DNA of 5,211 nucleotides from an uncultured Planctomycetaceae bacterium. Its GTDB lineage: Bacteria > Planctomycetota > Planctomycetia > Pirellulales > Pirellulaceae. Positions 1 to 5,211 of this stretch are shown one piece after another. Under the pieces are notes generated by a model that was given only the letters and a program-made list of their open reading frames with translations, did not search any database and was not told the DNA's origin. Location: contig CALBTA010000230.1 in assembly GCA_937967755.1 (NCBI GenBank), positions 1-5,211 of the forward strand, read 5' to 3'. The translations under genes were made by a program, and so were the position numbers. Position 1 is the first letter of the stretch; each line of letters starts with the position of its first letter.

Positions 1-616
1 TGTTCACGCAGACCACGAGCAAAACTGTAGCACATCGACCGTGCGGATGGTCGGGTCGGCCGATGCGAATCTGTTTGCGTCGATCGCCGCCGGCATTTCC
101 GCGTTGTGGGGGCCGCTGCACGGCGGGGCGAACGAGGCCTGCGTTAATATGTTGCAGCAAATCAAGGAAGATGGTGGCAACGTGAAGAAGTATGTCGACA
201 TGGCCAAGGACAAAAACAGCAATTACCGCCTGATGGGCTTCGGGCACCGCGTTTACAAAAACTTCGACCCGCGGGCGACCATCATCAAGGGCGCGTGCGA
301 CCGGCTGCTGGAGCGCATGGCGATTAAGGATCCTCTGTTCGACGTGGCGCAAGAACTTGCCGACGTCGCGCTGAACGACGACTATTTTATCGAGCGGAAA
401 CTATACCCCAACGTCGATTTTTACTCGGGCGTGATCTATAGGGCGCTGGGGATACCCGAACAGATGTTTACAGTGCTGTTCGCGATGGGCCGGCTTCCCG
501 GCTGGATCGCCCATTGGGTCGAAATGCACAAGTCGCCTTCAAAGCGCATTTGCCGCCCGCGACAAATCTACACCGGCCCGCCGCAGCGGGAGTTCGTCCC
601 CATCGACCAGCGGTAA
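1..616 (+). CDS. gltA: Citrate synthase, C-terminal part (5' end outside window)
   Basis: Condenses acetyl-CoA with oxaloacetate to citrate, the entry step of the TCA cycle, in the cytoplasm. The frame is open from base 2 and gives 204 residues ending at TAA 614-616, about half of a roughly 430-residue protein. It aligns closely, from memory, with the E. coli GltA C-terminal half. HADHEQN (5-25) carries the oxaloacetate-binding His. GPLHGGAN holds the first catalytic His (codon 119-121), GFGHRVYK the second (245-247), and VDFYSG the catalytic Asp (416-418). The RPRQ motif and the YTGPPQREF tail near the end are typical of the hexameric, type II branch. All key residues are present, so nothing suggests decay. 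It converges on the zinc-ribbon gene with a 29-base gap, and I see no clear hairpin-plus-T-run terminator there. Confidence 0.97.
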   Translation, partial: VHADHEQNCSTSTVRMVGSADANLFASIAAGISALWGPLHGGANEACVNMLQQIKEDGGNVKKYVDMAKDKNSNYRLMGFGHRVYKNFDPRATIIKGACDRLLERMAIKDPLFDVAQELADVALNDDYFIERKLYPNVDFYSGVIYRALGIPEQMFTVLFAMGRLPGWIAHWVEMHKSPSKRICRPRQIYTGPPQREFVPIDQR

Positions 617-645
617 AAAGTAGGACCGGGTTTGTTATCCGTCGT

Positions 646-1296
646 TCAATATCGCTTCGCGTGGTTCGCCGCCAAGATCGGCGAAAGAATCATTGCCGCA
701 ACCCAGGTGAGCGGGTAGGTGATGAAGCCGATGGCGACGAACAGCAGAATGAAGTTGACGACGCACATCGCCCAATAGCCAAACATGAACAGCAAGCCCA
801 CCGCGATGTTGCCTGCGTAGATGTGGCCGATGCCAAACGTTTGGATAAACATTCCGCCCAGCACTTCCAACAGCGCGGCGATCGCCGGGTCTTGCCCTCC
901 GCCCCGGTTGTGATGGTGGTGATGCACCACCGGCTGCACACCTTGATAGCCGCTGTTCTGATATCCGTTGTTGTAGTTGGGTGCCGGTATTACCGATGTC
1001 TGCTGCGGTTGCGCCTGCTGTTGCGGAATCGGCGGTGGAGCGGACGGAACCATCGCCGTTTGTTGCCGGTCGTCGTAGGAAACAACGTTCGGAGCGTTCG
1101 CCTGAACTGGGCTGGCTGGCGAGGTCGGCAGCGGCGCAGGCCTGTGAGGTGTCGGGATCGGCGCAGCCGCTTGCATGGCCGGTTCGGCGGTCGGAATGGA
1201 AACCAGCGTTTCGCAGCTCGGACAACGGGCACGGCGCCCCGCATGTTCATCGGCGACCTTCAACGATTTGCCGCATCCATTGCAGGTAACGATCAT
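646..1296 (-). CDS. Zinc-ribbon / TM2-like membrane protein, function unknown
   Basis: A 216-residue protein in three parts. Residues 1-35 form a short zinc ribbon with two CxxC knuckles (C5, C8, C25, C28), a type common at the N-terminus of planctomycete proteins. Residues about 36-135 are a low-complexity linker rich in Pro, Gln, Ala and Asn with a run of five His at 125-129. Residues about 138-210 are hydrophobic: a Gly-rich segment (LGGMFIQTFGIGHIYAGN) that resembles the TM2 domain, then two probable membrane helices near 164-190 and 194-210. ATG at 1294-1296 is supported by a GAGGGA ribosome site eight bases upstream. It lies 51 bases after sppA and could be co-transcribed with it. The topology (zinc ribbon probably cytoplasmic) and any role in membrane quality control are inference; the family does not fix a biochemical function. 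Confidence 0.85.
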   Translation of the reverse strand: MIVTCNGCGKSLKVADEHAGRRARCPSCETLVSIPTAEPAMQAAAPIPTPHRPAPLPTSPASPVQANAPNVVSYDDRQQTAMVPSAPPPIPQQQAQPQQTSVIPAPNYNNGYQNSGYQGVQPVVHHHHHNRGGGQDPAIAALLEVLGGMFIQTFGIGHIYAGNIAVGLLFMFGYWAMCVVNFILLFVAIGFITYPLTWVAAMILSPILAANHAKRY

Positions 1297-1304
1297 GGCG
1301 TCGT

Positions 1305-1310
1305 TCCCTC
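1305..1310 (-). promoter_or_regulatory. Ribosome binding site of the zinc-ribbon gene
   Basis: GAGGGA on the minus strand, eight bases before ATG 1294-1296. It decides the start of the zinc-ribbon gene. Its GAGGG is also the 3' arm of a small perfect hairpin (1306-1318), so access may be structure-dependent. Confidence 0.6.
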
Positions 1311-1318
1311 GAAGAGGG
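1306..1318 (-). promoter_or_regulatory. Small hairpin covering the ribosome site
   Basis: In the transcript, CCCTC pairs perfectly with GAGGG across a TTC loop. The stem is five base pairs, four of them G-C, and its 3' arm is the Shine-Dalgarno sequence of the zinc-ribbon gene. It lies in the 51-base gap between the sppA stop and the next start. It could lower translation of the zinc-ribbon gene unless ribosomes or a factor open it. There is no T-run, so it is not a terminator. The stem is short and could be chance. Confidence 0.35.
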
Positions 1319-1347
1319 CTAGGGTGAGGATAAAGATTCAGACAAGA

Positions 1348-2469
1348 CTATTCGAGCACAAGACCCGGCAACCACGAATATAAATAATACGCCCTGGGCG
1401 TGGTCATTTCCATCAGATTCTTCGCGTTCAGCGGATGTTGCTGGGCCTCGACCGATCCCATCAACGCATCCGCCAGCGTGGGCGTAGTTTCGTACTGCAC
1501 GACCCGGTAGTTGTCGCCCAAGTTTCCTAGTTCAGCGGCACGGTCGATTGCGTCTTCGATGAAACCCACTTCGTCTACCAGCATCAATTCCTTCGCCCGC
1601 AATCCGGTGAAGACTTCGCCGGTGGCGACCTGGTTCAGCGCCTCTTCGTCATTGGCCAGTTGCGGGCGGCCCTCGCGGATAATGTCTTTGAAGCGATTGA
1701 ACAGCAGATCAACCTGACCTTGCAGGATACGCCGTTCCTCGGCAGACATCTCCTTGGTCCAGCTTCCCATTTCCTTATGTTCATGGCTGACAATCGCGTC
1801 GCTCTTCACGTTGTACTGTTTCATCAGCTCGCTCACATCGTACCGGGGAATGATCACCCCAATCGATCCGGTGATGCCGGTCGGCTCGCAAAAGATCACC
1901 CGCTCGTCCTCCGAGGCGGCCATCGCCACATAGTATCCGCCGCTGGCGGCGACCGATCCCATGCTGACGACGATTGGAATTTTTCGTTCGTCGCGCAACA
2001 GCACCAGGTGATGGTACAGGTAATCAGCTGCGGTCACCGCTCCGCCCGGCGAGTCGATGCGTAGCACGACCGCTTTCACACTGCGGTCTTCACGAACCCG
2101 GTCGATTTGCGCCTTAGCGTAGCCATCGCTTTCCAACATGACGCCACTAACGTTGATAATTGCGATCTTCTTGCTGGCAAACTCCTCGCCCGAATGAAAC
2201 GTTTCAAACATATCGGCGTCGGTCTGAAAATATTGCGAGTACGCCGCCGCGCTGTAGATGTTGAAACCCAACGAGAAAATCAGGGCGATTCCCATCATCG
2301 CACACAAGACGAACATGCAAATCATCGGCAACACCGAAGACCGCACCACCACGGTCGGTGCCGCCGCGCGGGCCGGGGAAGAGGTCTCTCCGGCAGGCGC
2401 TGTACTGGATGAGTTTGCTGCACCCCCAGGCGATTGCCCCGGTTCCAGGTAAGGGTTCTTAGATTCCAT
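1348..2469 (-). CDS. sppA: Signal peptide peptidase SppA, short (single-domain) type
   Basis: A membrane-bound serine protease of peptidase family S49 that degrades cleaved signal peptides and some membrane proteins. The product has 373 residues. Residues 1-45 are a Pro/Ala/Ser-rich, probably cytoplasmic head. One membrane helix lies near 46-68, and the protease domain spans about 100-320. The SppA signatures are visible: RIDSPGGAVTAA (137-148, oxyanion region), GSVAASGGYY with the nucleophile S176, TGSIGVI (200-206), and K232 in the SHEHKEMGS segment, matching the general-base Lys of Bacillus SppA. The length fits the single-domain 36K form, not the double-length E. coli enzyme. After the catalytic domain comes a tail ending PRAYYLYSWLPGLVLE. 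ATG 2467-2469 has a strong GGAGGG site five bases upstream. The gene follows the sulfatase by 36 bases and precedes the zinc-ribbon gene by 51. Confidence 0.93.
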   Translation of the reverse strand: MESKNPYLEPGQSPGGAANSSSTAPAGETSSPARAAAPTVVVRSSVLPMICMFVLCAMMGIALIFSLGFNIYSAAAYSQYFQTDADMFETFHSGEEFASKKIAIINVSGVMLESDGYAKAQIDRVREDRSVKAVVLRIDSPGGAVTAADYLYHHLVLLRDERKIPIVVSMGSVAASGGYYVAMAASEDERVIFCEPTGITGSIGVIIPRYDVSELMKQYNVKSDAIVSHEHKEMGSWTKEMSAEERRILQGQVDLLFNRFKDIIREGRPQLANDEEALNQVATGEVFTGLRAKELMLVDEVGFIEDAIDRAAELGNLGDNYRVVQYETTPTLADALMGSVEAQQHPLNAKNLMEMTTPRAYYLYSWLPGLVLE

Positions 2470-2474
2470 GGTAG

Positions 2475-2480
2475 CCCTCC
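2475..2480 (-). promoter_or_regulatory. Ribosome binding site of sppA
   Basis: GGAGGG on the minus strand, five bases before ATG 2467-2469, inside the 36-base gap after the sulfatase stop. It is the strongest Shine-Dalgarno match in the window and fixes the sppA start. Confidence 0.75.
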
Positions 2481-2505
2481 GTATCTCTTTGTCAGTTTTA
2501 TGGGA

Positions 2506-4074
2506 TTATTGATTGCCTGGCCGGTAATGTTCGCCCAGCTCTTCAAGCTGCGTCTTCAGCTTCGCGATTTCGTCCGCATGCGACGGCTTGCCGTAGAGGT
2601 TGTTCCGCTCGTCGGGGTCCTCTTGAAGGTCGTAGAATTCCCACTCGTCAAATTGGTGAAAGCGGATTAGCTTGTAACGCTCGCCGCGGATGCCGTAATG
2701 CCGGGCAACCATATGCACGCTCGGGTACTCGAAGTAGTGATAGTAAACGGCGGTGCGCCAATCTTTCGGCGATTGCCCACGCAGCAGCGGCGCCAGGCTG
2801 CGCCCTTGCATATCGCCGGGAATCTTCGCCCCTGCGATGTCGAGGAATGTCTCGGCGTAATCCAGGTTTTGCACCAGGTGCGTATCGACCGTCCCAGATT
2901 TCGTCACGCCGGGCCACTTGACGATCAGCGGCATCTTCATAGACTCTTCGTACATCCACCGCTTGTCGTACCAGCCGTGATCACCCAGGTAGAAACCCTG
3001 ATCCGATGAATAGATCACAATGGTGTTCTCATCCAGCCCCGAAGCCTTCAAATACTCCATCAGCTTTCCCACCGACTCGTCCACGCCCTTGATGCACCGT
3101 AGGTAGTTCTTCATGTACCGCTGATACTTCCAGCGGACCAAGTCCTCGCCGGTTAGCTTTGCCTTGCGAAAGTCGGCGTTCTTCTTCGCATACGCCGCGT
3201 CCCACGCCTTAAGCTGCGCGGGCGTCATCTTCTGCAAGTTGCGAACGCCGGAGCGGTCGGTCGCTTTCGGCTGCGGGGCATCGACCTCGTCGTAGATTTC
3301 CAGATAAGGGGTCACGAACAAGTCGTAACCCAGGTGCATGTGGCGGTCGATTTCCATTTCTTGATAGCGCGGTGGGCTAGCGTTGTCGGCAAATTTGTCG
3401 AACAGCGTCTCCGGCTCCGGCAGATCGATGTCGTCGTACAGCGTCAGGTGCCGCAGCGGCGGCATCCAGCAGCGGTGTGGGGCCTTGTGCTGGCACATCA
3501 GCATGAACGGCTTGTCGGTGTCGCGTCCTTCCTTCAACCAATTTAGTGCCAAGTCGGTGACGATGTCGGTGCAATAGCCTTGAATCCGCGTCCGCCCCTT
3601 GGGCGTTTTGAAATCAGGGTTGTAGTAATCGCCTTGGCCCGGCAACACCTGCCAATGGTCGAAGCCTTGCGGGTCGGAAGTGAGATGCCACTTGCCGATC
3701 ATCGCCGTTTGGTAGCCGGCCTGCTGCAGCAATTTCGGGAACGTTTGTTGCGATCCGTCGAACCGGTCGCCGTTCTGCCGAAACCCGTTCAGGTGGCTGT
3801 GCTTGCCGGTCAAGATCACCGCCCGGCTCGGCCCGCAGATGCTGTTCGTGCAGAAGCTGTTTTGAAACAGCACCCCTTCACTGGCAAGCTTGTCGATGTT
3901 GGGCGTTGGGTTCACCTCTTTGAACAGCCCGTCGTACGCGCCGATGGCGTGCGGGGCATGGTCGTCAGTGAAAATGAACAAGATGTTCGGACGGTCATCG
4001 GCTGCGGAGGCATTCGCTGCCAGGGAGGCGAAAACGATCGCAAGAGCGGGGAAACGAATCAAGATGTGTGACAC
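2506..4074 (-). CDS. Secreted type I sulfatase (Cys-type), possible GlcNAc-6-sulfatase group
   Basis: Hydrolyses a sulfate ester, probably on a sulfated glycan, outside the cytoplasm. With the GTG start at 4072-4074 the product has 522 residues: a signal peptide 1-24 (hydrophobic core, then ANASA before Ala-Asp-Asp), then the alkaline-phosphatase-like sulfatase fold. Visible active-site elements are D37-D38 (calcium), CGPSR at 80-84 with C80 to be oxidised to formylglycine, TGKH (89-92), GKWH (126-129), QHKAPH (194-199), SSDQG with D357, and YDKR with K370. The [14 protein letters not shown] context and the [12 protein letters not shown] and [11 protein letters not shown] tail recall the mucin/GlcNAc-6-sulfatase-like branch, but the substrate cannot be read from sequence. 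The frame is open to a GTG at 4129-4131 (541 residues); I prefer 4074 because GAGG sits six bases upstream and it gives a compact signal peptide. The maturation enzyme is not in the window. Confidence 0.93.
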   Translation of the reverse strand: MSHILIRFPALAIVFASLAANASAADDRPNILFIFTDDHAPHAIGAYDGLFKEVNPTPNIDKLASEGVLFQNSFCTNSICGPSRAVILTGKHSHLNGFRQNGDRFDGSQQTFPKLLQQAGYQTAMIGKWHLTSDPQGFDHWQVLPGQGDYYNPDFKTPKGRTRIQGYCTDIVTDLALNWLKEGRDTDKPFMLMCQHKAPHRCWMPPLRHLTLYDDIDLPEPETLFDKFADNASPPRYQEMEIDRHMHLGYDLFVTPYLEIYDEVDAPQPKATDRSGVRNLQKMTPAQLKAWDAAYAKKNADFRKAKLTGEDLVRWKYQRYMKNYLRCIKGVDESVGKLMEYLKASGLDENTIVIYSSDQGFYLGDHGWYDKRWMYEESMKMPLIVKWPGVTKSGTVDTHLVQNLDYAETFLDIAGAKIPGDMQGRSLAPLLRGQSPKDWRTAVYYHYFEYPSVHMVARHYGIRGERYKLIRFHQFDEWEFYDLQEDPDERNNLYGKPSHADEIAKLKTQLEELGEHYRPGNQ

Positions 4075-4080
4075 CGGTGA

Positions 4081-4084
4081 CCTC
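4081..4084 (-). promoter_or_regulatory. Ribosome binding site deciding the sulfatase start
   Basis: GAGG on the minus strand, six bases before GTG 4072-4074. Neither the GTG at 4129-4131 nor the one at 4084-4086 has a comparable site, which favours the shorter protein. Confidence 0.5.
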
Positions 4085-4116
4085 ACAATGAGAAACGTCT
4101 TTGACAGGACCAACCG

Positions 4117-4122
4117 ATTGTA
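4117..4122 (-). promoter_or_regulatory. Possible -10 element for the sulfatase
   Basis: TACAAT on the minus strand, five of six matches to TATAAT, in the 120-base gap before the sulfatase. No good -35 lies 16-18 bases upstream, so this is weak. If it is real, the transcript begins near 4110. That would exclude the GTG at 4131 as a start and fit the start at 4074. Confidence 0.25.
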
Positions 4123-4150
4123 CCCTCGCACACGCTGCGATGCGATGTAA

Positions 4151-4198
4151 GTAGGACGCAGTTCACTGCGTGTTAGTCGAAATGGAATTTCGTCCTAC
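4151..4198. repeat. REP/BIME-like inverted pair, element 1
   Basis: A 48-base element between the sulfatase and btaB. The outer stem is GTAGGA (4151-4156) with TCCTAC (4193-4198). Directly inside lie two separate hairpins: CGCAGT / ACTGCG with a TC loop (4157-4170), and CGAAAT / ATTTCG with a three-base loop (4178-4192), joined by a seven-base linker. Read inward from either end, it is a GTAG head followed by a hairpin, the layout of REP sequences and of their inverted pairs (BIMEs). The TAG stop of btaB (4195-4197) lies inside the outer stem. No T-run follows, so it is not a standard intrinsic terminator. The family assignment is inferred from structure alone. Confidence 0.7.
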
Positions 4199-4935
4199 CC
4201 GTGCGAGTCCCGCTTTCGCCCAATAAAGCGGTAATACGGCACTCGGCCGAAAAGCATGTAAGGAACTTTCGCCCGGGCGGGCTCGAATGATTCGACTTCG
4301 AAGCGGTCGTGCAGATAGGGCACGTGGTCGGGCGAGAGGAATACGTTGTCGCCGCCGAACCAGGTCGGCCAGAACGTGCGGGTGGTCCAGCCGTGTTTGG
4401 GGGAATTGTCGCCGGGGTATTTTCGCGAGACGAAAAAGTCAACCACGCCGATTCGCCCGCCTGGCTTCAACATGGCGATGGCGTTGTCGATCGCTGCGAA
4501 CCAGTCGGGAATCATCGTCAGTGAGTAACTGAACGTGACGACATCGGCGGTCCCTTCGGGCGGTTGCCACTTCGTCGCGTCGGCCTCGACTGCCTCGACG
4601 TTCGTCCACTGGCGGTCTTCAATTCGCCGCTGGGCCATCTTCAGCAGCGATGTCGAAAGATCCACCACGTAAACCTTGCCGAGTTTCTCAACCCGGTCGC
4701 CGAGAAAATCCAAATTGGCCGCCGTGCCTCCGCCCATATCGACCCAGACGCCACCCTCGGGTGCTTCGACGCCTTGATAAAGTTCCTCACGCCCTTGCAG
4801 CAGCCGCTTGCGGAAGTCGTCGTACCCCTCCGCCTGACCTTCATAGAAACTTTCCAGCCGCGCGGCATGGTCCTTCCCCCGCACCGGTTTCAGCGCGAAG
4901 TGGTAAAGCATCTTCATGTCGGACGCGAAGGACAT
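4195..4935 (-). CDS. btaB: Betaine-lipid N-methyltransferase, BtaB/BTA1 type
   Basis: Predicted to use SAM to methylate diacylglyceryl-homoserine three times, giving the betaine lipid DGTS at the inner face of the membrane. From ATG 4933-4935 the product has 246 residues with a class I methyltransferase core: VDMGGGT (65-71, SAM loop), acidic D92 in VYVVDLS, ADAT (118-121), then LKPGGRIGVVDF (156-167). Family-specific stretches recalled from algal and bacterial BTA1/BtaB are ARLESFYEGQAEGYDDFRKR, TFSYSLTMIPDWFAAIDNA, TRTFWPTWFGGDNVFLSPDH and VPYYRFIGRK. It lies 82 bases after the btaA-like gene, as in the Rhodobacter btaAB order. A GTG at 4948-4950 would add five residues but lies inside repeat element 2 with GGAG only one base away, so I prefer the ATG. 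No convincing ribosome site precedes either. The last codons and the stop abut repeat element 1. Confidence 0.85.
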   Translation of the reverse strand: MSFASDMKMLYHFALKPVRGKDHAARLESFYEGQAEGYDDFRKRLLQGREELYQGVEAPEGGVWVDMGGGTAANLDFLGDRVEKLGKVYVVDLSTSLLKMAQRRIEDRQWTNVEAVEADATKWQPPEGTADVVTFSYSLTMIPDWFAAIDNAIAMLKPGGRIGVVDFFVSRKYPGDNSPKHGWTTRTFWPTWFGGDNVFLSPDHVPYLHDRFEVESFEPARAKVPYMLFGRVPYYRFIGRKRDSHG

Positions 4936-4939
4936 GATC

Positions 4940-5016
4940 GTAGCAGGCACACTCCGTGTGCCGTCCGCCTGACCGAATGGATTATCGGGTTACGGCACAC
5001 GGAGTGTGCCTACTAC
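4940..5016. repeat. REP/BIME-like inverted pair, element 2
   Basis: Two 25-base arms (4940-4964 and 4992-5016) match as an inverted repeat at 24 of 25 positions, the exception being C4944 opposite A5012. A 27-base spacer separates them and contains a weak CCGA/TCGG stem of its own. Each arm starts from the outside with GTAG and then holds its own palindrome, GGCACAC / GTGTGCC with a three-base loop. The RNA can therefore form either two hairpins or one long stem. It fills the btaA-btaB gap: it ends one base from the btaA-like stop codon and begins five bases from the preferred btaB ATG. The architecture is the same as element 1, but the stem sequences differ. Confidence 0.8.
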
Positions 5017-5017
5017 A

Positions 5018-5211
5018 TTACGCCGCCAAGTCGGCGATGTGAAAACTTCCGTAGGTATGCACGCGGTCTTTCTCATGCAACTCTTCCGCCAGTTCGCGGT
5101 GGTAGGTCAACAACTCACCAACCCGCCGCAGCTTGCCGTTTACATCAACTTCAACATGGTCGACGAACTCGGTGTGCTCGAAACGCCGATCGCGCTCACG
5201 AACACCCTCTC
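5018..5211 (-). CDS. btaA: C-terminal end of a probable BtaA (DUF3419) aminocarboxypropyltransferase
   Basis: The frame is open from the window edge to TAA 5018-5020 and gives 63 complete codons; the 5' part lies outside. The readable tail is charged and ends KDRVHTYGSFHIADLAA. This resembles the DR-x-x-YG-x-FH ending I recall from BtaA/DUF3419 proteins, which transfer the 3-amino-3-carboxypropyl group of SAM to diacylglycerol, the first step of betaine-lipid synthesis. The main support is position: it lies just upstream of btaB on the same strand, the known btaA-btaB order. No catalytic motif is in the visible part, so the name rests on a short tail and on context. That a gene ends here is well supported, by the continuous open frame with ordinary composition; the identity is moderate. 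Confidence 0.55.
   Translation of the reverse strand, partial: EGVRERDRRFEHTEFVDHVEVDVNGKLRRVGELLTYHRELAEELHEKDRVHTYGSFHIADLAA

Noticed and set aside
620..645. GTAGGAC just after the gltA stop as a solo copy of the repeat family
   Set aside because: No matching palindrome or opposed GTAG head follows; only a three-base GGA/TCC pairing is visible. It may be a decayed remnant or chance.
617..645. Bidirectional terminator between the convergent gltA and zinc-ribbon genes
   Set aside because: There is a short T-run on the minus strand, but no stable hairpin precedes it in either direction.
910..924. Five-His run as a tag or vector artefact
   Set aside because: It lies in mid-protein within a natural low-complexity linker, with mixed His codons and no cloning-site sequence around it.
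514..1383. A 289-codon open frame on the plus strand antisense to the zinc-ribbon gene
   Set aside because: It overlaps the gltA end and the whole zinc-ribbon gene, its product is Arg/Val-rich with no domain, and the minus-strand frame has clear CxxC motifs, a ribosome site and membrane helices. It is a high-GC shadow frame.
3580..4071. A 163-codon open frame on the plus strand inside the sulfatase
   Set aside because: It is antisense to the catalytic core, including the CGPSR motif. The product is not recognisable, and such frames are common opposite high-GC genes.
4948..4950. GTG as the start of btaB
   Set aside because: It lies inside the repeat arm, GGAG is only one base upstream, and the five added residues come mostly from repeat sequence. 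ATG at 4933-4935 is more likely.
1..5211. CRISPR array, tRNA or rRNA, transposase gene
   Set aside because: No regularly spaced direct repeats, no tRNA-like cloverleaf with a CCA-end context, and no transposase reading frame were seen. The cloverleaf-like element at 4151-4198 lacks tRNA arms and consensus bases.

Overview
The window looks like a piece of a planctomycete chromosome, probably from the Pirellulales. This is inferred from gene content: a secreted type I sulfatase, a small zinc-ribbon/TM2 membrane protein with a low-complexity linker, an SppA with a long Pro/Ala-rich cytoplasmic head, and a moderately high GC content. No rRNA or other taxonomic marker is present. All five complete or near-complete reading frames look intact.

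Layout. Positions 1-616 (+) hold the last 204 codons of a type II citrate synthase (gltA). Everything else is on the minus strand and is described in transcription order from the right edge. First is the C-terminal end of a gene that resembles btaA (5018-5211). Next is a complete SAM-dependent methyltransferase of the BtaB/BTA1 type (4195-4935), then a secreted sulfatase (2506-4074). SppA-type signal peptide peptidase follows (1348-2469), and last a zinc-ribbon plus TM2-like membrane protein (646-1296) that converges on gltA.

Functional reading. The btaA-like and btaB genes would make the head group of the betaine lipid DGTS, a phosphorus-free membrane lipid: BtaA transfers the 3-amino-3-carboxypropyl group of SAM to diacylglycerol, and BtaB trimethylates it. 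The sulfatase, SppA and zinc-ribbon genes lie head to tail with gaps of 36 and 51 bases and may share a transcript. A planctomycete sulfatase of this type normally acts outside the cytoplasm on sulfated glycans. SppA clears signal peptides and membrane proteins. The TM2 protein has no assigned role.

The least ordinary feature is non-coding. Two compound inverted repeats (4151-4198 and 4940-5016) lie at the two ends of btaB. Each is a pair of opposed hairpins, and every hairpin is preceded at its outer side by the tetranucleotide GTAG. That is the layout of REP/BIME elements mobilised by RAYT (Y1-type) transposases. Stem sequences differ between hairpins but base pairing is kept. One element supplies the stop codon of btaB; the other fills the btaA-btaB gap and reaches to within five bases of the proposed btaB start codon.
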